DNA of 64,000 bases. It comes from Bicyclus anynana (lineage: Eukaryota > Arthropoda > Insecta > Lepidoptera > Nymphalidae). The stretch's first letter is position 1; each line of letters begins with the position of its first letter. The stretch covers positions 2,108,001-2,172,000 of the forward strand of contig NC_069106.1 of assembly GCF_947172395.1 (NCBI RefSeq). Direction: 5' to 3'. Below, one piece after another: positions 24,101-36,100 of this stretch. Under the pieces are notes generated by a model that worked only from the letters and a program-made list of their open reading frames with translations, was not told the origin of the DNA and searched no databases. The translations under genes were made by a program, and so were the position numbers.

Positions 24101-27100
24101 CGCGCCGCTTGTAACTACACGCCCCTAGGCACGTGCCTAGTTTGCCTTACGGATAATCCGCCCCTGGCTATATCTCTAGCAGACAAGACAGGTGTGTTAA
24201 TTCATCATAAGTAGATCTGGAACTTGGCTGGGTAGCGTTCTGGAAACTTAGCGACATCTTTGCATCCAAAGTTCCGCAGTGCCTGAAGTTGAAAGTCGTC
24301 ACTAAGGGCATAAGAAGAGTATATACCATACCATCGCACAACTAGACATCGGGTGGGATTTCATCCCTACGTTGTAGATGTCCGTAGGACCTGTACAAAA
24401 CGCTTTGCGTCTTTTTTCTCAGACGCACGGCTTAGGTTTGGAATACCCTTCTCAAGTCTGTGTTTCCTGAATCTTATAACTTGGGTATCTTCAAAACAAG
24501 AGTGAATAGGCACCTTCTAGGCAAGCGTGTCCCATCTTATCCTGCAACTACACTTACCATCAGGTTAGATCATGGTCAAACGCGAGCATATTTGCATTAA
24601 AAAAAAAAGTCAAAGTCACTCAGTAGGCGATAGAATGAAGTTATTGTGTGTTGGTCGACTAGGTGAACTGAGGACATTGAGCGGGTTGCAGGTAGTCGCT
24701 GGATGTTGACACCTAGAGACGAAGAGGCCTATGTCCAGAATATCTCTGGACCTAGTACCGAGAGACGCAAAGGTGGAAACTGCTTAACCCAAAAAGGAGG
24801 TCACATATTAAGGTCCATTATCAGCATGTCATCCGCAACAAAGCATGTAGAGGGAAAAAGGTCCAGCTCAATGTCATCGTTGCCAGGGATGTCGACACAC
24901 AAGTTTCGCTTGTCACCGCCACCAAACCTTTAATAGGGATGATGACAGTTTTTTAAATTGTATATAAATGAAGAGTATGCTAATAGTAAAGCAATTTTGT
25001 AAAAGTAACAGGATATCTGCGATCATTACTTTCGGAGCTACAGGGATTTAAAGGGCCAGATTTGCGGCACTCCCGCGGATCCCTGAAAAACGCCGCATAC
25101 AAAATGGTACCAACTTATGACGTCGTAGGCAATTAATGATCGTTAGATTTGTATGGGCGTTTAAACAAAATTACTAATATCTTTGTTATTTCTGCGTTTA
25201 TGTGTATAGTTCATATTTACTGTAAGGAAGCTAAAACTGTATGAATTTTTATCTAATTACGATAAAATATTTTTAGTAGATTTTGAAATTTTACAATCTG
25301 ATTTATTTTGCAAATATCCAGTCAATCTTTGCTTTTTATGTATAAATTAGTTAACATTGACCTTATTTACCCGAATGTATCATAAAAATCAATATATTCA
25401 AACCTAGTTAGTCATCATCCCCATTATGAATTAGAATTTCTCGATATTTTTGACAGGATGTTTAGTTAAAAATACTCAAGAATGTACCCTACATTTTCAG
25501 AGCAATCCATCGGGGGTCCTTCTTCATGGAGATGCGCACGACGGAGGCGCGCCAGCTGCTGCCGGACGCGTGGGGCTTCGTGTGCCCCGTGCACACGCCC
25601 GACGGCGCGCCGTGCGGCCTGCTCAACCACCTCACCGCGTCCGCGCAGGTAGCCCTATTTTACTTTTATTTATTTATTTTATTTATTTACTAGCCGACCC
25701 GGTCAAGCTTCGTTTTGACATAAGTGCACTTATTCTCTATCCCTACTCTACCCTTCTATACCTCTACCCCTACCCTACCCCTACCGCTTGACTCTTAAAC
25801 GCTTCTATGGGAAATAGAAAAGGGCAGTTTTTAGGGTTTTCCCGGAAATTATTTGATTTTTTCACACCCTTTAAACCTTCGCTATACCTCCACGAACATT
25901 TCAAGACCAAGATGAGATAAATCCGTTCAGCCGTTCTCGAGTTTTAGCGAGACTAACGAACAGCAATTCATTTTTATATATAGATTTATTTACTTAATCA
26001 ATACCCGGGAAGACATTACAGTTGCCCAATTCGTCTTTCCAGGCTATACATACATTAGAATAATAGATAATTACAAACAAAATTACAAACTATAACAAAA
26101 ATAACATAAAGAGAAAAAAAAGAAAGAAAACATTAATAATTTAAATACAAAAACAATTAATCAATAACAATAATAAGAATTATTATAGTGTTGACGAGTA
26201 TATGAATGACATGAAATTTTGTAATGTTTAAATATTGACGTTTTATAAATGTAGGTATGATAATTGTAAAATTCTGTAAATATTTGCACGCTGATATATC
26301 AGTAAATTATATTATTTACTAGCGGACGCCCACGACTTCGTCCGCGTAAATTTCGATGTCAACTTTACTACTACCCCTACTCTACCCTACCCCTACTCTA
26401 CCACTACCCCAACCCAACCCTACCCAACCCCTACATCTACCCTACCCCTACCCTACCCTACCCTACCCCTACCCCCACCCTACCCCTACCCCACCCCAAA
26501 CCTACCCCTACCTTACCTACACCCTACCCCCATCCTACCCCTACCTTCCCCGTACCCTATCCCTTTCCTACCCCTATCCCACCCGTACCCCTATCTCACA
26601 CCTATCCTACCCCTATCACTTCCCTATCCTACCCGTACCTCTACCCTACCACTACCCTACCTCTACCCTTACCCTACCACTACCCTAAACCCGGCCCTAA
26701 ACCTTTCCTACCCGTACCCTACCCTACCCTGTAACTTCTCTATCTTACTCCTACCCTTAGCAAAATCGGTCCAGTCCTTCGAGAGTGGTATGACCAAGAG
26801 AAATCGAGACTTCTATGCTAATAATATAAAGAGGTAAAGTTCGTGTGGTTGTAGGAGGTAATCTCTGGATCTACTGGACCGATTTCGAAAATTGTTTTAC
26901 CAATAGAAAGCTACGTTATTTGCGAGTGTCAAAGGCTATGTTTGATCCCTATATTCACACGGAAACGGGAACTACGTAAATGAAAGCGCCGGGCGTCATA
27001 TAGCGGAATTTCTGCGTCTTTTAGAAATTTTGTATTATCTCCGAAACTATTTAAGTAATTAACATACTGTAAAGGGCAAATCTTATCTCCATAATATCCT

Positions 27101-30100
27101 TGTGATTATTAAATAATTTATTTTAATAAGCATTAAAGTTTAGTTGTATAAATAATGACGTAAACCTAAGTATATAAAATTAATAATTTTTAAAACACAA
27201 AAGGTACTATATCTGCTAATATATAGAAGATAGATATATGGTGTCGCGGACTTTTTTGTAGAACTTTTAAAGATACATAAAGTCTCCATACATTAATTTC
27301 AATTTTACACAATAGTTAAGGCAGCGCATGCGAATAAGTCTGTTTAAGAGGATTTTCGGTCCGACCTGTATGACAAAAACTGTGTTAACTCGGCGAATAT
27401 ATATCATACTAATATAAAATAATAGCCTATAGCACTCCCCGATGATGTAGCATTCTACTGGTGAAAGAATATTTGAAATCGGACCAGTAGTTCCGAAGAT
27501 TACCCCATTTAAATCATGTGACAAACTTACAAACTTACAAACTTTACCTCTTTATAATATTAGTATAGATATAGATTATTATTATTATTACCTTACGCCT
27601 TAACTCCAATTTATCATACCATATGTCATATAATTTAATGACTAGCAGACCCGCGTGGTTCACGTTCCCGTAGGAATATTAGTTTTGGGCTAAAATTATT
27701 AACAATTAATTAAGTATTATTAATTGTTAATAATCCTCGTACATATAGGTAGGACTGAATCATGCCAACCGTATTTCAAACTACTAAAAATATTGACCCT
27801 GCCCTACGTGTATATATTTAAAATATGTAAATTTGTAAGAAAAAAAAAATTTTAGAAAAAAGTCGAAAACACTTATAAACCACGGCGTTTCCGCGAAAAA
27901 AAACGAAAATAAACTCATTTACCCTTCTTCAAAATTAATACTCCACAGTTCCGGCACATACGCAATGTCAATAAAAATTTACAATAACCTTCCACACCAT
28001 ATACGGAATGAGGAGAAAGATATTACTTTCAAAAAGAAATTAAGAGACTTTCTGGTCGAAAAGTGCTCCTACACGGTAAATGACTACTTGAATGATAAAT
28101 AAAACAAAAATAAAATCGGTCTCCCTATCACTCACTCGACAAAAGGATACGCCCTGGAAAAGGAAACTGGGTATCCAAATAGCCACATTATATAATAAGA
28201 TGTAACTTGTATAATTATTATTATATTGTAATGTGTATGGTATTGTTTGATTATTAAATAAATAAATAAATAAATAACGAATATAAAAAGACATACTAAA
28301 AAGTCATTTGATCGGATTATGGTCCAGAGACTGATCTCCGATAGACCAAGAAACAAGAGAAAAAAAAAGATGATATTGACAGGTGTCAGAAACACAATCT
28401 CTGAGCGGCCGGACTTTAGTTGGTCTTTAGTTAGACTTTAGCCAGGCTGGTAAAACATTCCAGAATAGACTGATCTGACAGCTATTTAATTTTCAGGTCA
28501 CCCAGCCGCCCGATCCAAAGCAACTGGCTAATCTACCTTTCGCCCTTGTAAAATGCGGTGAGTGCAAGTTTGTTTTTATTCTTCACAAGTTAGCCCTTGA
28601 CTATCAAAAATAGGGATGATGACAGTTTATTAAATTGTATATAAATTAGGAATAGGCTAATAGTAAAGCAATTTAGTAAAAGTGACAGGGTATCTGCGAT
28701 CATTACTTTCGGAGCTACAGGGATTTAACGGGTCAGATTTGCGGCGCAGCTGCGGATCCCTGAAAAAGTCCCATATAAAATAGTACGATTTAATGACGTC
28801 GTAATGATCGTTAAATTTGTATGGGCGTTTAAACAAAATTACTAATATCTTTGTTATTGGTGCGTTTATGTTTACAGTTTATGTATTAAAAAATGTCACA
28901 ATGTAAGGAAGCTAAAACTGTATGAATTTTCATCTAATTACTATAAAAGATTTTTAATAAATTTTGAAATTTTATAATCTCATTTATTTTGCAAATATCC
29001 CAATGTATCATAAAAATCAATATATTCAAACCTAGTCATCATCCCTATTGCCGGGTGGTTAGGTTAGGTTAGCCCTTTTCGAATGGCAGCAGATTTTACT
29101 CTGGATGTTAATCCAGAGTAAAATCTGCGTCTGCTAATCCGTATTGGGCCAGCGTGATGGACTATTGGCCTAACCCCTCTCATTCTGAGAGGATATTCGA
29201 GCTCAGCAGTGAGCCGAATATGGATTGATAACTCAGACCAATTATAGAAGGACCTGTATCACACTCATAGTCACGAGCAAAATTGTCTGTCATTTTCTGA
29301 GTAAAACGAGCTTAGATTTAGTATATATCTTATACTAAACTAGAAGTTTTTGCCCGTTTTTTACACCATTCAACTACACAAAAATATTTTTACTGAGCTC
29401 TTTAATCGACGAACACGGTTACAACTATTTAATATCGATTCTATAGAGACAGTTTTTATAATTGCATTAGATCGTTGATCATATACTTTGACAGAAAAGT
29501 AACGTCTAGCGAGGCAGGTCCTATACAATAATTGGTCTGAGGTTGATAATGATGATTCACTGGTCATGCAGATATGGAGCCCATAAGCTCAGTGACCGAG
29601 TGCCCGCTATCCCGCGACGTGTACAAATACCCCGTCTTCATCGACGGCCGGCTGGTGGGCTACCTGTCCGAGGAGTCGGCAGCCAAGTCCACCACCTACC
29701 TTCGGACGCTGAAGGTCAAGGGGGAGATACCCATCACCACCGAGATCGTCCTCATACCCAAGAAACAGGTGAGCTGAAAGGAAAACGTAGAATTATAGAA
29801 GTGGCAGTGGGGAAAATTTTTGTGATACGTAGTTCTGTGGTTCTCAACAGATTAAATTCCCAACTTAGGTCGGTTTAACAGGTTAACAGTCCACAGACCA
29901 TAATTGGTCTGTGGACTTTTTTTTTATTTTTTTCGAGACGTGATTACATGAATATTTTAGTTTTTAAATATGTTTTTGACAATACTAGCTAAAACGTCTT
30001 TCGGCCATGACGATCTATATATCAACTGTTTTATGACGTCACTATAACAAGTACCTTACAAACGGAGAGTTTGTCAGAAATATTAGTTTGACATTTAGCA

Positions 30101-33100
30101 CATCAAGTAACAATGTGACGTCACAAAATGGACGACAGTGTTTTATATAATAAAATAAAAATAAAAAAGCCTTTTATTTCCAGTACAAACAATTTTACAT
30201 ACAATTTTGTGAGAATTACCTACTTTTAAAAATTAGTATGTAACTATTCTATGGTATTTATTTAAAAAAACTATATTTTGCTGGAACCCCCCTCAGGTAA
30301 AGGCCTCCTCCAAAGATTTCCATTTTTCCCGGTCTATAGCGATTTGAAGCCATTGTGGGCCTGCAATTTTTTTAATATCATCGTCCCATCTAGAGTATGG
30401 TCTACCTCTGTAGCGTTTGCCCGCTGGACCTTTCCATGATGTCACGGTTTTGGTCCATCTTTTGTCTTTGAGTCTGGCTATATGCCCAGCCCATTTCCAT
30501 TTTAATTTTTGGCTGTGTGTTACAGCATCTATAGATTTGATCGCAGATCTTAATTTAGTGTGATTTATTTTTTGTATTTTTTTAATGTTAAGCATACTGC
30601 GTTCCATTCCACGTTGACATGTAGTTAGTTTATTTTTTATTTTATTTGTAAACTTCCATGTTTGGCACGCATATGTTAAGCTGGGTATAAGGCATGAATC
30701 CAATACCTTTTTCTTTAATTTAATGGGCATTTCGCTTTTAAAAACCTCCTTGTAACCCCAGTATTTTTTCCAAGTGCTTTTGACTCTTCGCTCTACCTCT
30801 TGTTCATTGCTATCTCTGTTGAACAGTGTTTTATATTCAGATATTATTTGTTTAAATAACTTTCGCTGTTTATGAAGCGTCTAAATGAAATTTAAGACAA
30901 TAGGCTAGTTGACACTTTTTTTTAATGGTCTTAAATTATTCATTACCGTTCTAATGAAAAACACCGTGAAGTCACAAAATGGACGACGGCGTTATTGACA
31001 TTTGAAAATTTTGAAAAAATACATAATTTTTAAATTTAGTTTTATAAGAAATCCTTATTTTTTTTGGAGTTTACTCCTTAAGAATCGATTTTTTATATAT
31101 TCACCGTGCGCTGTGCCGCCAACAACTTGCACATCGCACCCATGTGCACGCTGTTGGCGGGCGCGCACGCAGCGCTGCACCTCGGTTGCGCACCTTTCAC
31201 TTTTCAGGCGTTGCTATTGAAAAGAGTAAACTCCATTCGTGCGACGGAGCTGACACACTTTTTTTGTAATTAATATCGATATATCAGACCCAAAATCCAT
31301 GTACTACATGTAATTAATATTGTTTATATTAAATTTGATAGGACTTAATTACCCTATTACTGCTTGGCAACTTTGTTTATAACACTCCCGATGTTCTGCG
31401 CGGGGTGTGTGGCGATGAATGAAAAACCCACGACTTCACACCCGCGCAGTCTTTCCCCCTGTCGCCGGCATATCATGGGAGTGTTATCAACTAACTTGCC
31501 AGACTATAGTCTGAGGTCTCAGACCAATTATTGTACAGGACCTGCCTCGCTACACGTTACTTTTCTGTCCAGAGTATATGATCAACGATCTAATGCGATT
31601 ACAAAAACTATCTCTATAGTATCGATGTTTTATAGTTGTAATCGTGTTCGTCGGTTACAGAGCTCCGTAAAAATACTTTTTTGTGTAATTGAATGGTGTA
31701 AAAAACGAGGAAAACATCTAGTTTAGTTTAAGATCTTTTTTAGTTGTACTTATTTATATAGATATAATTAATTAGCTGCAATTTACTTTTATTTTCTCTC
31801 TCTCCGCGTCGTGTTTCTCATTACTGAGGGTCGTGACCCCTATCACACATTCATGACTTTTTTCCGCACGATGTCACGCCATGCGGCTCGGCTTTTCGCG
31901 ACTTGTAGAGCTTCGTGTACTTTTGTATCGAGAGTGGTGCGGATTCGATCTGACCAACGCATCGGGCTACGTCCCCGAAGTCTCTTTCCTTTCACTTTGC
32001 CAGTGATAACAAGTTTCTCTAGGTTATCTCCTTCTCTTCTGGCAATGTGACCGAAGTACTCGAGGACAGACAGACTCCTCTGAAGACAGGTGGTGGAAAG
32101 TCTTTTCGAGATGGTGAGTTATTTCAACACCAATGCATTGGTCCTATGCGCTGTCCATTTTTATTTTAGATGTAAATATATATAATCATATTAATCAATA
32201 GGACATTAATGATCATATAATTTTGTAGTTTTAGAATAGTTTAATTTTTAACTTTTAACCGGAAAACAATGCTGTATATACTTTTAAAAGATAGCTTCCT
32301 GTAGCACTAGCATTAAGACTTTCACAAGTATAATTTATGAATGATTCTGGCTGTCATTGTTGGTATATCTAAATAAATAAATAAATAATAAATAAGATGT
32401 ATACCATATCTAAGCTCTTTTTCCTTCAAAATGACAGACTATATTGTGAATTTGGGTGCGATACTGGTCCTTTTTTTTTAATGCAAATAGGCTCGCGTTT
32501 GACCGTGATCTAACCTGATGGTAAGTGTAGATACAGTCTAAGATGGGACACGCTTGCCTAGAAGGTGCCTATTCACTCTTGTTTTGAAGATACCCAAGTT
32601 ATAATATTCAGGAAACACAGACTTGGGAAGGGTATTCCAAATTTGGTATACTGGTCCTTCTATAATTGGTCTGAGTCTGAGGTTGATGATGATGGTATTC
32701 CGTTGTTATCAGATCTGCGCCCAGTACGCGGGCGTGTTTCTGTTCACGTCGGAGGCGCGCATGGTGCGGCCGGTCATCCACCTGGCGAGCGGCATGATGG
32801 AGCTCATCGGCACCATGGAGCAGCTGTACCTTGACGTCGCTGTCGCCAACTCTGAAATCATCAAAGGTGGACTTTTGTGTTTTATTCAATGACTAGCGGA
32901 TCCTATCTTATTCTACTCCCACCCTACCCCTACCCTACTCCTACACTTTTTTATATATAAGTTTTTGCGCTTAAAGAGTTTGAATGATTTGTACTCAAGA
33001 TTAGTGGGATGTTCCAGGTATTTCAACTAATTTACTGGTTTATTAATTTATTATAAAACACGGCTAAAACTCACGTAATGTAACGTCGGAGTATGCCCCA

Positions 33101-36100
33101 CTAGTCTCAAAACCCATACGGGGCCCTTAGTAATGAGCTGGTTCTTGCAACGCGGAACGATCCAAACTGAGTGAGTTTAAGCCGTGTTTTATAATAAATT
33201 AATATGAATAACGATAGTTTCAATTCTAAAATTATTATATTTTATTGAATTTAAATAAAAATGGCCCGTTTTTTTCAAATACAGGTAAAACCACGCATTT
33301 GGAACTAACGAAGTCTGCGTTTATGAGTAACTTGGCTCAACTGGTGCCCATGCCGGACTGCAACCAGTCTCCGCGGTAAGATACATTACATAGTTATTAT
33401 ACACTTCTATATTCTATTAGACCTCTTCAATTCAGCCGTTACAGTAGTATTGCTGTAATAATGGAGTAACTTCTCCCGTTTTCCCAACATTTCCCTTCAC
33501 TGCTCTGCTCCTATTGATCGTAGCGTGATGAAAAGTATACTATAACCTGCTCAGGAGTATGAAGAACAATGGGGATGATGACTAGGTTTGAATATATTGA
33601 TTTTTATAATAAATTTGGGTCACTAAGGTCAATGTTAACTAATTATGTATTATGTATAAAAAGCAAATATTGACTGGATATTTGCAAAATAAATAAGATT
33701 ATAAAATTTCAAAATCTATTAAATTTTTTTTTATCGTAATTAGATGAAAATTCTTACAGATTTAGTTTCCTTACATTAAATGTGACATATAATATATGAA
33801 CTATAAACATAAACGCACAAATAACAAAGATATTAGTAATTTTGTTTGACCGCCCATACAAATCTAACGATCATTATGTACCTACGACGTCATTAATTCG
33901 TACCATTTCGTATGGGGCGTTTTTCAGGGATCCGCGACAGCGCCCCAAATCTGACCCTTTAAATCCCTGTAGCTCCGAAAGTAATGATCGCACATACCCT
34001 GTTCCTTTTACAAAATTGCTTTACTATTAGCATACTCTTAATTTATATACAATTTAAAAACTGTCATCATCCCTATTTCAGTCAAATCGCTTCAGTAATA
34101 GCGGCGTTAAAGAGTAACCAACATCCAAACATACATCGTGTGTGTTTATAATATTAAGTAGGATGTTATGGGAAATCGAACACCCTGTATACAGCACGTC
34201 ATGCCCACAGTAACATGTACCAGTGCCAGATGGGCAAGCAGACGATGGGCACGCCGATCCACACGTGGGCGACCAACGCGGAGACCAAGCTGTACCGGCT
34301 GCAGACGGGCGCCACGCCGCTGTTCCGGCCGGTGCAGTACGACAACCTGTGGCTGGACGACTTCCCGGCGGGCACCAACGCCATATTGGCTGTTATCTCT
34401 TATACAGTTAGTGCTGTTTTCACTATATTGTGAACCAATGAAACATATTACCTTATCAGCTGATAGACGTCCACTGCTGAAAATAGGCCTCTTGCATGGA
34501 CCTCCAACCACAACAGTCTCAAGCCACCAGCATCCAGCGGCTCCCTGCAATCCGCTTGATATCCTCGGTCCACCTAGTGGGGGGTCGACCAACACTGCGC
34601 TTTCTGGTGCGAGATTGCTATTCCAGCACCTTGGGACCCCAACGTCCATCGGCTCTTCGAATTATGTGCCCCGCCCATTGCCACTTCAGCTTCGCGACTC
34701 GCTGAGCTATGTCAGAGACTTTGGTTCGTTTGTGGATCTCCTCATTCCTGATTCGATCACGCAGAGAAACTCCAATCATAGTTCGCTCCATCGCCCGCTA
34801 AGTGAATTTGAGCCTTCTATCCTATGTCCAATGTCGCATAAGTTATGGACTAACAAGGTCCATTAATTAATTTTAAATCGCTTGGCGCTTTGCGTAACAG
34901 TAAAGCCTCCCACCAGCCAAAAATGTACTGGTTTTACGCAGATAATACAAAAATTAATAAACGATCCATTTCAGGTCCACTCTTGTACCCCATATCAATA
35001 AAATTAAAAAAATACAAGGATTTTATTAAATTTTATTAAAGTCAATAAATCTAACAAAATAAATAGAAATAAATAAAATAAAATCCAAGTTTTTGAGTTT
35101 TAACAAGATGGCGCCCTTAAAGTAACTATGACATGACATTTGACAGCAAACGTCAAATCGATTGCTGCATTGAAAACGTCATCTATCCGCCATTATTACC
35201 CACAATAGTGTTGCATTTCTTGGGAGATAATGAATATTTTTTCGAAAGAATTAAAGTAAATTCGTAGATTTGTTTAATCAAAAATAGTTAAAAAAAAATA
35301 TCTTCTTTTATTTCCGCCACGGTACATTGACTGATTCTGAGCTCCATACAATTTTGGACCATCTTCTTTGTTATTTAGCGCATTTTGTGTCCCCAGGGTT
35401 ACGACATGGAGGACGCGATGATAATCAACAAGTCGGCGTACGAGCGCGGTTTCGCCGCGGGCACGGTGTACAAGGCGAGCGTCCTGGAGCTGAAACACGC
35501 CAGCTCGTACTTCTGCCGCGACCCCGCGCGCGCCGAGCTGGCGCCGCACGTCGACGACGACGGCCTGCCCGCTGTCGGCGCTCGCGTGCAGCCTGACGAT
35601 CCTTTCTATAGGTGACGTATACTAATTATACTTCTCTATTTTTAGCAGACTCATAAGTGATTACAAAAATAAGAAAACTAATGTCGAACAAAGGTTATGA
35701 TTCACAACATTTGTCAGGACAACTTAATTAACAAATCAAACTGTAACCAAAATAAGACCCTAAAATGGCAGAGAATGACCTTGAGTGAAGTCACGCACTT
35801 TTAAAAGTGTGCAATATATAATTTGGTGGTTACAAATGGTTCTGTATCTCAGATTCTGGAAAAGTTAGGAGCCTGATATTTGGGTAAATGATATTTCAAA
35901 GTGTTAGCTTCGTTATGTCTATACAAAATACACAACTTGTAAAACTTTTCTCGATAGTTTATTTTTTTGAAAAACACATATTTTGCTCACATTTTGCTTT
36001 CAATCTCAGGAAAAGCAAACTCATTATCTTAAATTTTTGTTTTGTATAAATAATTAGGTATATATCTTGAACATGGTCATTTTGTTTTTCGTTATGTTGT

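Larger units (their letters stand above)
31518..32675 (+). mobile_element. hAT-like MITE (CTCAGACC ends) with nested inserts, intron 11
   Basis: Same family as 29232. Target duplication TCTGAGGT at 31510-31517 and 32676-32683 is exact. The inside is expanded to 1158 bp by LINE fragments and other repeats. Confidence 0.82.

Noticed and set aside
29055..29072. TTAGG telomere sequence
   Set aside because: Only about three units (GGTTAGGTTAGGTTAG); too short to mean an internal telomere.
29888..29930. Rho-independent terminator
   Set aside because: The setting is a eukaryotic intron and the stem matches transposon ends.
34168..34866. 232-residue frame on +
   Set aside because: Runs across exon 14 in the wrong frame and into an inverted LINE fragment.
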